A stretch of DNA of 64,000 bases from the NCBI GenBank assembly GCA_963720725.1, contig CAVRGN010000003.1, positions 1,240,001-1,304,000 of the forward strand. The letters run 5' to 3'. How positions within the stretch are numbered: position 1 is the first letter of the stretch; each line of letters opens with the position of its first letter. A model generated the notes under the pieces. The model saw only the letters and a list, made by a program, of their open reading frames with translations. It did not search any database and was not told where the DNA came from. Of the stretch, positions 36,125-46,502 are shown in pieces. The stretch comes from Benzoatithermus sp963720725 (GTDB lineage Bacteria; Pseudomonadota; Alphaproteobacteria; Geminicoccales; Geminicoccaceae). A program made the position numbers and the translations under genes.

Positions 36125-37711
36125 CTAGAGTCCGAGCGCCAAGCCGTCCTTGCGCGGATCGGAGCCGCCGATGAGCACGCCGCGCCGGCGATCGACCAGG
36201 ATCGCCTGACCTCCGCCCAGCGGCGCCTCGGTATCGACCAGGCGATGGCCGCGCTGGGCCAGGCCGAGCCTTGCGCTGCGACCGATGCCGGCCTCCACCT
36301 CGAGATCGCCCGGATAGGACATGATCCGCGGCGCATCGAGTGCTGCCTGGGGGTCGAGACCGTCGTCGACCAGCCGGGTGACGAAGTGCGCCTGGCCCAC
36401 CGGCTGGTAGTTGCCGCCCATCACGCCGAAGCTGCACCACAGCTCACCGCCCCGGAAGGCGAGGCCGGGGATGATGGTGTGCATCGGCCGCTTGCCCGGT
36501 GCCAGCGCATTGGGATGGTCGGGATCGACCCGGAAGGCGCGGCCGCGGCTGTGGAACAGGACCCCGGTGTCGGGGCAGACCAGCCCCGAGCCGAAGCCGT
36601 CATAGATCGAGTTGATGAACGAGACCGCGTTCAGGTCCTTGTCGACCACGGTCAGGTAGACCGTGTCGGGGTGGGCGTCGAGCAGCGGCGGCGGCATGGC
36701 GGCCATCCGGCGCCCGGGATCGATCAGGGCGGCCAGCGCGCTGGCGTAGCCCTTGTCCAGCAGGCGTGCGACCGGCATCTCGCCATGGGCCGTGTCGCAC
36801 AAGGCCGCGTCGCGGTCGCGGAAGGCCAGGCGGGCCGCCTCGGCCAGGACGTGCAGCCGTGCCGCGGTATCCTGACCCAGCGCCTTCAGGTCGAAGCGCT
36901 CGAGCATGTTGAGGATCAGGAGGGCCACGATGCCCTGGCCGTTGGGCGGGCACTCGTAGACCACGGTGTCGCGGTAGGCGGCGTGGATCGGCTCGACGAA
37001 CTCGGCGCTGGCGGCGGCAAAGTCGGCCTCGCCGTGCAAGCCGCCGAACCCGCGCAGCGACGCCACCATTCGGCCGGCGAGTTCGCCCTCGTAGAACGCC
37101 CGCGCACCGCCCTCGGCGATCCGGCGCAGGGTTCGCGCCAGGGCCGGAAAGCGCATCAGCCGCCCTTCCTCGGGCGCCTTGCCGCCGGGCAGGTAGTAGT
37201 CGCGCCCGGCTTGGCAGCCTTCCAGGGCGGCCTGGTCGCGCCGCCAGTCGAAGGCCACGCGCGGAGTGACCGGGAAGCCGTCCTCGGCGCAGCGGATCGC
37301 CGGCCGCAGCAGCTCGTCGAGCCCGCGCGTGCCGTGGCGCTCGAGCAGCAGCTGCCAGCCGGCGACGGCGCCCGGCACGGTGACCGCGTGCGGGCTGCCG
37401 GCGCCGATCGCGGTGATGCCGGAGCCCAGCAGATGCTCGAGAGTCAGCGCCGCCGGGACCCGGCCCGAGCCGTTCAGCGCCACCACGCCGCCAGAGGCCG
37501 GCGCGTAGAGGACGAAGCAGTCGCCGCCGATGCCGGTCATCTGCGGCTCGACCACGCACTGCACGGCCACCGCCGCTACCGCCGCATCCACCGCGTTGCC
37601 GCCGGCGCGCAGCACGTCCAGTGCCGCCAGCGTCGCCTGCGGGTGCGAGGTGGCGGCCATGCCATGCTGGCCGTAGGCCGTGGAGCGGCCGGGAAGCTCG
37701 AAATCGCGCAT
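36125..37711 (-). CDS. ggt: Gamma-glutamyltransferase family protein
   Basis: An Ntn-hydrolase of the gamma-glutamyltranspeptidase family, 528 residues, which self-cleaves before a Thr to form two subunits. The nucleophile is the Thr in HPDTVYLTVVDKDLNAVSFI, with the oxyanion and substrate loops GIGGDCFVLYAP and GVMGGNYQPVGQ. I see no signal peptide, so it may be cytoplasmic, in contrast to periplasmic E. coli Ggt, and members lacking one can act on other acyl-amides or cephalosporin-like substrates. ATG at 37711 has GGAG seven bases upstream; the in-frame codon at 37723 has none. The upstream neighbour is a nitroreductase remnant on the other strand. Confidence 0.9.
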   Translation of the reverse strand: MRDFELPGRSTAYGQHGMAATSHPQATLAALDVLRAGGNAVDAAVAAVAVQCVVEPQMTGIGGDCFVLYAPASGGVVALNGSGRVPAALTLEHLLGSGITAIGAGSPHAVTVPGAVAGWQLLLERHGTRGLDELLRPAIRCAEDGFPVTPRVAFDWRRDQAALEGCQAGRDYYLPGGKAPEEGRLMRFPALARTLRRIAEGGARAFYEGELAGRMVASLRGFGGLHGEADFAAASAEFVEPIHAAYRDTVVYECPPNGQGIVALLILNMLERFDLKALGQDTAARLHVLAEAARLAFRDRDAALCDTAHGEMPVARLLDKGYASALAALIDPGRRMAAMPPPLLDAHPDTVYLTVVDKDLNAVSFINSIYDGFGSGLVCPDTGVLFHSRGRAFRVDPDHPNALAPGKRPMHTIIPGLAFRGGELWCSFGVMGGNYQPVGQAHFVTRLVDDGLDPQAALDAPRIMSYPGDLEVEAGIGRSARLGLAQRGHRLVDTEAPLGGGQAILVDRRRGVLIGGSDPRKDGLALGL

Positions 37712-37792
37712 GAGGTCTCCCACCCCGTCGAGAACGGCCGCAACCTAGCGCATCGTCACCACCCCCGGCGAGGGCTCGATGCGGATAGGGGG

Positions 37793-37996
37793 TACTGTCC
37801 GCAGGCCCTGGGTGCGGACATCGGGGCGGTCTCCGGCTGCGACGCGGCCGCCGTGCAGGCGACGTTCCTGGCGGGCACCACGCTCGAGATCAACTTCATC
37901 TGCAACATCGGCTATGGTGACCCCGTCGACTTGATGCCGCGCCTGCCGCGGCTGCGTTTCGAGGAGATCGTGCACCGACCCGCCCCAGCTCCCTGA
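37793..37996 (+). pseudogene. C-terminal remnant of a RutE/BluB-type nitroreductase
   Basis: In one frame ending with TGA at 37994-37996 the translation gives ALGADIGAVSGCDAAAV and then INFICNIGYGDPVDLMPRLP followed by RLRFEEIV. This matches the end of RutE-like malonic-semialdehyde reductases (typically A-LGLD-G-MSGFD, then NF-xx-LGYGDP-xLFPR-PRL-F-E). Nothing upstream encodes the flavin-binding first two-thirds; that space is occupied by the 5' end of the divergent ggt gene. The fragment has no start codon or Shine-Dalgarno of its own. It looks like a deletion remnant and not a live gene. Confidence 0.7.
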
Positions 37997-38036
37997 GCGC
38001 AGGGGGCGGGAATAGGCCAGCGAGGGGAGGCAAACG

Positions 38037-38501
38037 ATGCCGGAGCGTACCAAGCTCACCGACAAGGTCACCGTGGGCGGCCAGCCGAGTGTCGACGAGC
38101 TGCGCGAGCTGCGCGCCCAAGGTTTCGTGGCGGTGGTCAACCTGCGCACCGACGGCGAGGCCGACCAGTGGCTCTCTCCCAATTCCGAGGCTTTCGCCGC
38201 CCACGAGGTGGGGCTCGACTATCGCCACCTGCCGGTGGCGGTCCCGCAGCTCCGGCCCGACCATGTCCGCTCCCTGCGTGACGCGATCGACGCCGCGCCC
38301 GGCCCGGTCTTCGTGCATTGCCATGCCGGCCAGCGCGCCTGCGCGCTCAGCCTGCTCGCGACCGCGCGGCCGGGGGCGCGCGGCGAGGAGCTGATGGCGC
38401 GGGCGGCTCTTGCCGGCCTGCCGGTCACCGACGCACGGCTGGAAGAATTCGTGCGCGAGCAGACCGAGCGCGACGGCTGGCGCAGGCTGCAGGCCGTCTA
38501 G
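38037..38501 (+). CDS. DUF442/Blh-type dual-specificity phosphatase-like protein
   Basis: A 154-residue single-domain protein of the beta-lactamase-hydrolase-like (DUF442) family, with a tyrosine-phosphatase-like fold. VGGQPSVDELRELRAQGFVA and VVNLRTDGE are the characteristic N-terminal part. The active-site loop FVHCHAGQRACAL has the Cys and Arg separated by four residues, as in other family members such as those with CRSGTR. Its substrate is unknown; relatives act with sulfur metabolism enzymes or in biofilm sulfide control. A strong GAGGGGAGG precedes the ATG. Confidence 0.88.
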   Translation: MPERTKLTDKVTVGGQPSVDELRELRAQGFVAVVNLRTDGEADQWLSPNSEAFAAHEVGLDYRHLPVAVPQLRPDHVRSLRDAIDAAPGPVFVHCHAGQRACALSLLATARPGARGEELMARAALAGLPVTDARLEEFVREQTERDGWRRLQAV

Positions 38502-38555
38502 GGGGTTCCCGCACGGCCCGCAGGGTGCGACGTCCCACCGCAGGCCGTTTTTTGC

Positions 38556-38615
38556 TGCATTGCACCATAAAACGCTTGAGCTTTGAGGCTCGGCCCCCAA
38601 CTATTGTGCAGTGCA
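38556..38615 (+). promoter_or_regulatory. Two TGCA-N-TGCA palindromes and likely promoter of the phasin gene
   Basis: TGCATTGCA at 38556-38564 and TGCAGTGCA at 38607-38615 are two copies of the palindrome TGCA-N-TGCA, 51 bases apart. A plausible promoter lies between (TTGAGC at 38576-38581, 17 bases, AACTAT at 38599-38604), so the copies would flank the -35 and cover the transcription start. TGC/GCA-rich dyads near phasin genes are bound by the PHA-responsive repressor PhaR in other alphaproteobacteria. PhaR control is therefore likely but inferred. Confidence 0.55.
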
Positions 38616-38631
38616 GCAAGGAGTTCCGATC

Positions 38632-39033
38632 ATGGCCAAGGCCAGCCCGCTCAACCTCACCTTCCCCGATTTCAAGGCGCCCGAGTTCAAGCTTCCCAAG
38701 TTCGACCTGGACGCCGTCTGCGCCCTGCAGACCGCCAACCTCGCGGCAGCGCACGAGGTGCAGAGCATCCTGCTCGAGGCCTTCCAGGCGATCGGGAAGG
38801 TCAACCATGGTTGGGTCGAGGAGACCATGTCCGGCATGCAGGGGCTGCTCGCCGGCAAGCAGGCCAAGGCTCCCGAGGCGCTGATGGCCGACGTCAAGAC
38901 CGTCGCCGAGAAGGCGGTGGCCGCCGGCAAGCAGGGCATGGACCTGGGCGTCGCGGCGCAGCAGCGGGTGGCCGAGCTGGTCACCAAGCGCGTGCAGGCG
39001 AACATCGACGAGTTTAAGGCCCTCGCCGCCTAA
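38632..39033 (+). CDS. phaP: Phasin family protein (PHA granule coat)
   Basis: A 133-residue phasin covering polyhydroxyalkanoate granules and regulating their size. After a short N terminus (LNLTFPDFKAPEFKLPKFDL) it is almost entirely amphipathic helix, with repeated Ala/Val/Lys and the phasin pattern TANLAAAHEVQSILLEAFQA. The length is typical of alphaproteobacterial phasins. ATG at 38632 has AAGGAG eight bases upstream; an in-frame upstream codon is less likely. It is a single-gene unit with its own flanking operators and a strong intrinsic terminator. Confidence 0.9.
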   Translation: MAKASPLNLTFPDFKAPEFKLPKFDLDAVCALQTANLAAAHEVQSILLEAFQAIGKVNHGWVEETMSGMQGLLAGKQAKAPEALMADVKTVAEKAVAAGKQGMDLGVAAQQRVAELVTKRVQANIDEFKALAA

Positions 39034-39088
39034 GGGCGGTCCGAGAGCCACCGGCGGCCGCGTGCCTCCCTGCGCACCGCCGGCAGGC

Positions 39089-39126
39089 TGCCCCCGTGCA
39101 TGAAGATGCGCGGGGGCATTTTTTTT
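39089..39126 (+). terminator. Strong intrinsic terminator of the phasin gene
   Basis: A 13-bp stem (TGCCCCCGTGCAT pairing with ATGCGCGGGGGCA, one G-T wobble) closed by a four-base GAAG loop is followed at once by eight T residues at 39119-39126. This is a textbook Rho-independent terminator, 55 bases after the phasin stop codon. Confidence 0.92.
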
Positions 39127-39209
39127 CCGACTCCGGTGCCTGCCCCTCACGATTCCCAGCGGCATCACGCGCGCGGTCGCCGTGAAGGCTTGGCCCATGT
39201 GCGACGCTC

Positions 39210-39235
39210 CCCCCGCGCACCCGCATGCGCGGGGG
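39210..39235 (-). terminator. Second C5-GCGCA hairpin, probable 3' structure of the GDPD gene
   Basis: A perfect 10-bp stem (CCCCCGCGCA with TGCGCGGGGG) and six-base loop lies 11 bases beyond the stop codon of the minus-strand phosphodiesterase gene. Its arms are nearly the same as those of the phasin terminator at 39089. There is no T run on the minus strand, so it may terminate inefficiently or only protect the transcript end. Confidence 0.5.
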
Positions 39236-39245
39236 ATTTCCGATG

Positions 39246-40475
39246 CTATTTCGGGCCCATGCAGCTCGCATAGTAGGTGACGCTTGCCGGCCAGTCGCTG
39301 AACATGGCCTTGATCCCCACGTCCCGCGCCAGCACGTCCAGCGCCACCATCAGGTCGCCGTCGCCCTTGATCGCGTCCTTGACCGACTGGTAGTACCAGC
39401 CGCCGCCTTCGGTCATCGTGCCGGAGCGCTCGAAGGACCAGGCGATCAGCTCGAGCCCGGCCGCCTTGGCGGCCTGCGCGTAGGGCGACGGGATCATCGC
39501 CCGGTCGTCGTTCAGGGTCAGCAGGTACCAGATCGGCGGCGCCAGGATGTTGACGCCGGCCTCCTTCAGCTCCGCCATCGTTGGCTGCCAGGTTTCGCTG
39601 CGCATCGGGTCCAGCCCTGCCGTATCTTCGCGCTCGTCGAGGAACACCGCCTGCGCCCCGAAGTCGGGCTCCTTGGCCAGCCAATAGCGAACGTCCTCGA
39701 GGTTGAACGACTGCGGGAACACCTGTGCCGGCGGCACGCCCGCCGCCTTGTACTCGTCGATCATCTGCTGGGCGTAGGCCTCCTGGGTGTAGTCACCGTC
39801 ATAGGGCATCGCCACCGACGCCGCCTTGAGCTCGGGCGTGAACTTCACGCCCAGGTCCTTGAGCAGCGCGATGCTCTCGGCATGGGTCATGAGCGTGCCC
39901 GCGCTGGCGTAGAGATCGGTGCGCCAGGCGGGGGTCGCCGCCATGAACGCTTCGACCGTGGTCGCCTCCGGGTCGAACGCGTCCATCTTGCCCTTGAGCG
40001 TCCTGAACTCGGCCAGCGTCAGGTCGCTCGTGCAGCACTTCGCCGACGCCTTGCGCCCGGCCGCCGCATCCGCAGGCGTGAAGGGCTCGCTGCACTTCGC
40101 CGCGAGCCCGGGCACCGCCAGGATGTCGGTGGTGGTGTGCAGATCGCACTGGGAGTGGCGGCAGACGAGCTGCCGGTCCTTGGTGAAGGTCACGTCGCAC
40201 TCGACGACGCCGGCGCCCATCACGGCCGCGGCCTGATAGCTCTCCCTGGTGTGCTCGGGAAACTGCAGCGGCGCGCCGCGGTGCCCGATCGAGAAATCGG
40301 TGCGCTGGAACGGCCCGGCGGCACACGAGCGGAGCTTCTCCTTGAGTGGCCCGTCGGCCATGCGCTCGACCAGGTAGAACGGACGTGGCCCGAGCTGGAT
40401 CGCCGCCTGCTCGGCGAAGGCGATTGGCAATCCGCCAATCAGGGTCGCGGCCGCGACCGCGATCGAGATACGCAT
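39246..40475 (-). CDS. Secreted glycerophosphodiester phosphodiesterase
   Basis: Hydrolyses glycerophosphodiesters released from phospholipids into glycerol-3-phosphate and an alcohol, probably in the periplasm. The 409-residue product has a signal peptide of about 21 residues ending in AFA. Catalytic GDPD motifs follow: IGHRGAPLQFPEHT with the HRG and Glu, VVECDVTFTKDRQLVCRHSQ with the metal-binding Glu-x-Asp and second His, and a TIM-barrel end (FSDWPASVTYY). It has more cysteines than cytosolic forms, in line with export. ATG at 40475 has GGGAG seven bases upstream. Confidence 0.92.
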   Translation of the reverse strand: MRISIAVAAATLIGGLPIAFAEQAAIQLGPRPFYLVERMADGPLKEKLRSCAAGPFQRTDFSIGHRGAPLQFPEHTRESYQAAAVMGAGVVECDVTFTKDRQLVCRHSQCDLHTTTDILAVPGLAAKCSEPFTPADAAAGRKASAKCCTSDLTLAEFRTLKGKMDAFDPEATTVEAFMAATPAWRTDLYASAGTLMTHAESIALLKDLGVKFTPELKAASVAMPYDGDYTQEAYAQQMIDEYKAAGVPPAQVFPQSFNLEDVRYWLAKEPDFGAQAVFLDEREDTAGLDPMRSETWQPTMAELKEAGVNILAPPIWYLLTLNDDRAMIPSPYAQAAKAAGLELIAWSFERSGTMTEGGGWYYQSVKDAIKGDGDLMVALDVLARDVGIKAMFSDWPASVTYYASCMGPK

Positions 40476-40558
40476 GCTGGTCTCCCGCTGGCTGTTTGGG
40501 TTGGCCAGCAGGTAGATCACGGCTCGGTGGCATCCGGATGGCGGCCGGGCGTTTCAGC

Positions 40559-41497
40559 TCACGCCCACGGTCCGCGTCGGCCTCCGGCGCGTGGGACGCT
40601 GCCGTAGCGTACGCCGCCGCCACCGGGTGGAGCGGGCGGCGCGGCGGACCGCCCCAACCCGCCCTCCTCCAGCGCCATGAGCGCCCGGATCCGGTCCTCG
40701 GTCCTGGGATGGGTCCGGAACAGGTTGTCGACCCCGCCCATGCGCAAGGGATTGATGATGAACATGTGCGCCGAGGCCGGGTTGTGCTCGGCGGTCGGCA
40801 TCACCCGGCCCGTGGCGATCTGTTCGATCCGCTGCAGGGCACTGGCCAGTGCCCGCGGCATGCCGCTGATCTGCGCCCCCAGCCGGTCGGCCGAGAACTC
40901 GCGCGTGCGCGAGATCGCCATCTGGACCACCGTCGCCGCCAGTGGTGCAAAGATCATCACCAGGATCGCCACCAGCGGGTTGGTGCGCTCGCCGTCGCGC
41001 GAGCCGCCGAAGAAGAACGCGAACTGGCCGAGGAAGCCGATGGCACCCGCGATGGTGGCGGCGATGGTCATGGTCAGCGTGTCGCGGTTCTTGATGTGCG
41101 CGAGCTCGTGCGCGATCACGCCGGCGAGCTCCTCGCGGTTCAGGCTCTGCATCAGCCCACGGGTGACGGCCACAGCACTGTGATGGGGGTCGCGGCCGGT
41201 GGCGAAGGCGTTGGGCTGGTCGGTGTCGATCAGGTAGATCGCCGGCAGCGGCAGCTGCGCACGCTGCGCCAGCTCCGCCACCAGCGCGTGGAGCTCGGGC
41301 GCGGACGCCCGGGTGACCGGGCGCGCATTGTGCATGCGCAGCACCATCTTGTCCGAACTCCACCAGGCGAAGATGTTGGTGCCCAGCGCGATCACGAGCG
41401 CGATCACCGCCCCGCCGCTACCGCCCAGCAGGTAGCCGATGACCAGGAACAGGGCGGTCATGGCCGCCAGCAACAGACCCGTGCGCGCGATGTTCAT
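40559..41497 (-). CDS. htpX: HtpX, membrane zinc metalloprotease
   Basis: Inner-membrane M48 protease that degrades misfolded membrane proteins alongside FtsH. The 312-residue protein has two N-terminal membrane segments, the zinc site HELAH (GVIAHELAHIKNRDTLTMTI) and the third ligand Glu in the EFSADRLGA segment, plus further hydrophobic stretches. A Gly/Pro/Arg-rich tail of about 30 residues lies after the conserved end (HPRTEDRIRALMALE). It is divergent from maeB across 128 bases. No heat-shock promoter could be recognised with confidence. Confidence 0.95.
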   Translation of the reverse strand: MNIARTGLLLAAMTALFLVIGYLLGGSGGAVIALVIALGTNIFAWWSSDKMVLRMHNARPVTRASAPELHALVAELAQRAQLPLPAIYLIDTDQPNAFATGRDPHHSAVAVTRGLMQSLNREELAGVIAHELAHIKNRDTLTMTIAATIAGAIGFLGQFAFFFGGSRDGERTNPLVAILVMIFAPLAATVVQMAISRTREFSADRLGAQISGMPRALASALQRIEQIATGRVMPTAEHNPASAHMFIINPLRMGGVDNLFRTHPRTEDRIRALMALEEGGLGRSAAPPAPPGGGGVRYGSVPRAGGRRGPWA

Positions 41498-41625
41498 GGT
41501 GCGACCCCGCGAAAGCTTCCCCCATCAGTTGGGGACAGGGCGCGGCGCGGCCAAGATGCCGGCGCCCGCTTGCGCAACGGCCATGCGGGCCGCAAAACGG
41601 GGCCGCAGATGGCGAGGAGGCGGCA

Positions 41626-43962
<2,337 letters not shown>

Positions 43963-44113
43963 TGTGGCGCCGCGGCCACCGGAGCCGCCGCCGCACCCCG
44001 CTCGACCGCTCCGACGGGTTGACCGCGGCCCGCTTCCAGGGGATGCTGCGCCTCAGAACAAATCGTGAACACAACCGGCGGGCCTGGGCTCGGCCGGTCT
44101 GGGGAGTCCGAGG

Positions 44114-44332
44114 ATGAACGGTTTCGGCACGCCTCGCCCGCTGCGCACCGACGACGAGCTGCAGCGCTGCTACCTCGCCACCTTGCGCACCCTGGCCGAG
44201 ACCCGGGCGCGCGCCGACCGCGCCGAGCGGCGGCTGCGCTCGCGGCTGGCGGAGCTGAGTTGGCCCGCGGCCCTGTCGGCGCTGGCGGGCGGAGCCGCCA
44301 TGGTGCTCGGGCTCCGGCTGGCCGGGCTCTAG
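44114..44332 (+). CDS. Small hypothetical protein with C-terminal membrane segment
   Basis: A 72-residue protein. Residues 13-48 are a charged helix with an Arg/Glu/Ala heptad-like pattern (LAETRARADRAERRLRSRL), and residues 49-72 form a single hydrophobic segment ending at the C terminus. This is the layout of small tail-anchored inner-membrane proteins. The ATG follows GGGGAG and GAGG sequences. I do not recognise the family. It faces the sigma-like hybrid gene convergently, with 47 bases between stops. Confidence 0.6.
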   Translation: MNGFGTPRPLRTDDELQRCYLATLRTLAETRARADRAERRLRSRLAELSWPAALSALAGGAAMVLGLRLAGL

Positions 44333-44379
44333 CCGAGACGGCGCATGGCCTGGATCCGGCCCCCTCCGCACGCACGGCG

Positions 44380-45336
44380 TCAGCGGGTAGGCAGCCAGAT
44401 CTCGACCGTGCCCGCCTGTGGCTTCGGCTGGTAGTGCCGGAAGTCGACGGCCCGGGCCGCCCCGCCGATCAGCCCGCCATAGGCGCCGGCCAGACTGACC
44501 GCCGCCGCGCGATCGCCGGAAAAGAAGTAGCGGACGCTGCCCGTGCCGATGGCCAGCGGCACCGGGCGGATGGCGATGACGGCGATCCCCTTCCCGGACA
44601 GCCGCTCGGCGATGTCCTCGGCGGCCCTGCGATCCCGCGCGCGCCCTTCGGTGTAGTGGACGAACACCCTGACCGGGACTGCGGCATCGGCTTGCGCCGG
44701 CGCCGGCGCCGGCGGTGCCTCGTGCCGGGGCCGATCGACCGGGACCGGAGGCGGGCGGGGCGGTAGCGGAACCGCATCGATCGACAGCTGCGCGGGGGGA
44801 TCCGGCTGCACCGCGGGGGGCGGAGCAGGGGCGGCTGACGTAGGCACCGCGGGCAGCGGCTCCTCGACCGACGCTGCAGTCTCGTCGTCGTTCCGGAGCG
44901 TGGCAACGGCGACGCCCGCCCCCATCAGCGCCAGGGCGACCGGCAGCAGGAGCCACGGCCGCCAGCGCCGCGTCGGCTTGGTCACGCCCGGCCGGGCAGG
45001 CGCGGCGCGCAGGGCCGCCAGGCGCTCGGAGGTCCGCGCGAGATCGCGGATGCGACTGCGAACCACCCCGAACACCCAGTCTTCGGGCGCGTGCCGCTCC
45101 GGGTCGAATTCGGATGCGCGCGCGCGCAGATCGGCCAGGACCGCCGGCAGGGCGAAGGTGGCGATGGCGGGATCGCCCAGCGCCCGCTCCAGGAACGCTC
45201 GCACCTGGCGGCCGCAGGCCCCCTCCAGCTCGCCCAGGCAGTCCGGGTGGCCGTCCGCGCACCGTCGCAGGATGTCGGCGAGGTGCCGGTCGGGCGATGG
45301 ATGCACCCGCAACGCTTCGCTTGCCTGACGTGCCAT
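44380..45336 (-). CDS. Hybrid membrane protein: sigma-region-2-like N terminus and LytR_C-like C terminus
   Basis: A 318-residue protein of unfamiliar architecture. Residues 28-101 resemble degenerate region 2 of an ECF sigma factor (GELEGACGRQVRAFLERALG, then ASEFDPERHAPEDWVFGVVR and SRIRDLA), without a visible region 4. One membrane helix follows at about 128-147, then a Pro-rich periplasmic linker (155-225). A C-terminal domain (about 228-318) with VRVFVHYTEGRARDRRAAED, then IAERLSGKGIAVIAIRPV and SVRYFFSGDRAAAVSLAGAY is like the LytR_C wall-associated fold. The function is unknown. ATG at 45336 is chosen over an upstream TTG. It diverges from a glucosaminidase lipoprotein gene, which suggests a link to the cell envelope. 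Confidence 0.7.
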   Translation of the reverse strand: MARQASEALRVHPSPDRHLADILRRCADGHPDCLGELEGACGRQVRAFLERALGDPAIATFALPAVLADLRARASEFDPERHAPEDWVFGVVRSRIRDLARTSERLAALRAAPARPGVTKPTRRWRPWLLLPVALALMGAGVAVATLRNDDETAASVEEPLPAVPTSAAPAPPPAVQPDPPAQLSIDAVPLPPRPPPVPVDRPRHEAPPAPAPAQADAAVPVRVFVHYTEGRARDRRAAEDIAERLSGKGIAVIAIRPVPLAIGTGSVRYFFSGDRAAAVSLAGAYGGLIGGAARAVDFRHYQPKPQAGTVEIWLPTR

Positions 45337-45548
45337 CAGCGTTCGTCCGCTGCTTCGAGCGGCATGAACCGATGGTCGTGGCGGCAAGTTCCGGCGCCGG
45401 CGGCAGCGGCCAGGGGCTGATCACGAGGAGATTCATCTGCCAGCCGATGCCGCGGGGCGTGATCCGCCAGTCGTCTTGGCGTCCGACGGGAACTGCGGCA
45501 CCGCCCGTCCATTGCTGACCCGCAACAATCACGATCGGATGGTGTCCA

Positions 45549-46259
45549 ATGAAGCTGCATCGCTCGGGGCCATGGCTGCTGACCCTCGTCTTGTGCGCCT
45601 GCGCCGGTGGGGAGGCTCGAAGCCCCGCCCAAACGGCCGCGGCGCCGGAACCGCCGGCCACCCGAACCAGCCCGCCCCCTGAGCAAGCCTGCTTCGCGCC
45701 CCTGCCGGGCCATCCTACGCCCGCGGAGCGCGAGGCCTTCGTGGCCGACGTCGGCCCGCTCGCCACCGACGCAGAGCGCGAGCAGGGCGTGCCGGCGGCG
45801 GCGATCGCCGCCATGGCGATCCAGGAGTCCGGCTATGGCTGGACCGAGCTCGCGCAGCGGACCAACGACATCCTGGCCTGGAAGTACACGACCGCCGAGG
45901 CCGCCGGCGGGCGCGACTCCTGGGTGCTCGACTGCGGCACGAGCCGGGACCGCTACATCGTCTTCGCCGACCGGGCCGCGGCGGTCGACTTCGTGGCGCA
46001 GCGCCTCGCCACGTCCGACAACTACGCCGCCGCCACCGAGCGCTACCGCCGCGACCGCGCCGCGGGCGTGCCGGTGCCCGAGGCCGTGGACCGCTGGGTC
46101 GCCGACATCGCCGATCCCTACAGCACCCAGCCCGAGGCCTACCGCACGGCGATCGTGCGGGTCATGAACGACCCGCTCGACCCCGCCGACCGACGCTCGC
46201 CGGAGCAAAGCCTCTACCGGCTGTCGGAGCAGGCGCAGACGGCAAGCGAGGTGTTCTGA
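45549..46259 (+). CDS. FlgJ-like glucosaminidase-domain lipoprotein
   Basis: A 236-residue exported protein with a hydrophobic signal ending LVLCACAGG; Cys18 in LCAC could be lipidated, though the lipobox is imperfect. The mature part contains the mannosyl-glycoprotein endo-beta-N-acetylglucosaminidase (GH73-like) pattern: AAIAAMAIQESGYGWTELAQ with the catalytic Glu, TNDILAWKYT and YRTAIVRVMND. It would cleave peptidoglycan, or bind it if the chemistry is lost. It is divergent from the hybrid protein gene at 45336; the two may share a 212-base regulatory region. Confidence 0.85.
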   Translation: MKLHRSGPWLLTLVLCACAGGEARSPAQTAAAPEPPATRTSPPPEQACFAPLPGHPTPAEREAFVADVGPLATDAEREQGVPAAAIAAMAIQESGYGWTELAQRTNDILAWKYTTAEAAGGRDSWVLDCGTSRDRYIVFADRAAAVDFVAQRLATSDNYAAATERYRRDRAAGVPVPEAVDRWVADIADPYSTQPEAYRTAIVRVMNDPLDPADRRSPEQSLYRLSEQAQTASEVF

Positions 46260-46303
46260 CCACGACGCGGCCTCCGCTAGGCTGTGCGCGCCGCTGCCGC
46301 CGG

Positions 46304-46468
46304 GATGAGCCGAGACGCCCACACCGCAGCGCGGCCGAGGCCCGGCTCAACGGCGTGCCACGGCTGAAGGTGCACCTGCACGGCATCGACCTGCACTTCC
46401 TGGAGCAGCCTCAGGCGCTGGCGGAGGAGATCCGGGCCTTCTTCCGCCCGGTTCGCGCCTCCGCCTGA
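46304..46468 (+). pseudogene. Possible C-terminal remnant of an alpha/beta hydrolase
   Basis: In the frame ending with TGA at 46466-46468 the translation gives AAEARLNGVPRLKVHLHG and IDLHFLEQPQALAEEIRAFF. This looks like the last strand, catalytic-histidine loop (G-xx-HFL-E) and final helix of haloalkane-dehalogenase-like hydrolases. There is no start codon, no upstream domain and no Shine-Dalgarno. It is 44 bases after the glucosaminidase gene. It could be a decayed gene end, or coincidence in G+C-rich DNA. Confidence 0.35.
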
Positions 46469-46502
46469 GGCCGGCCCCGCAGGTCACGACCGCCAGTAAT
46501 GT

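Noticed and set aside
31611..36128. Long plus-strand open frames opposite the mnh operon
   Set aside because: Rich in Gln, His, Asp and Arg with no membrane or domain pattern, while the minus strand encodes complete antiporter subunits. Shadow frames.
45491..45520. GGAAC upstream of the glucosaminidase lipoprotein as a second EcfG promoter
   Set aside because: No CGTT occurs 16 or 17 bases downstream, so it does not match the consensus.
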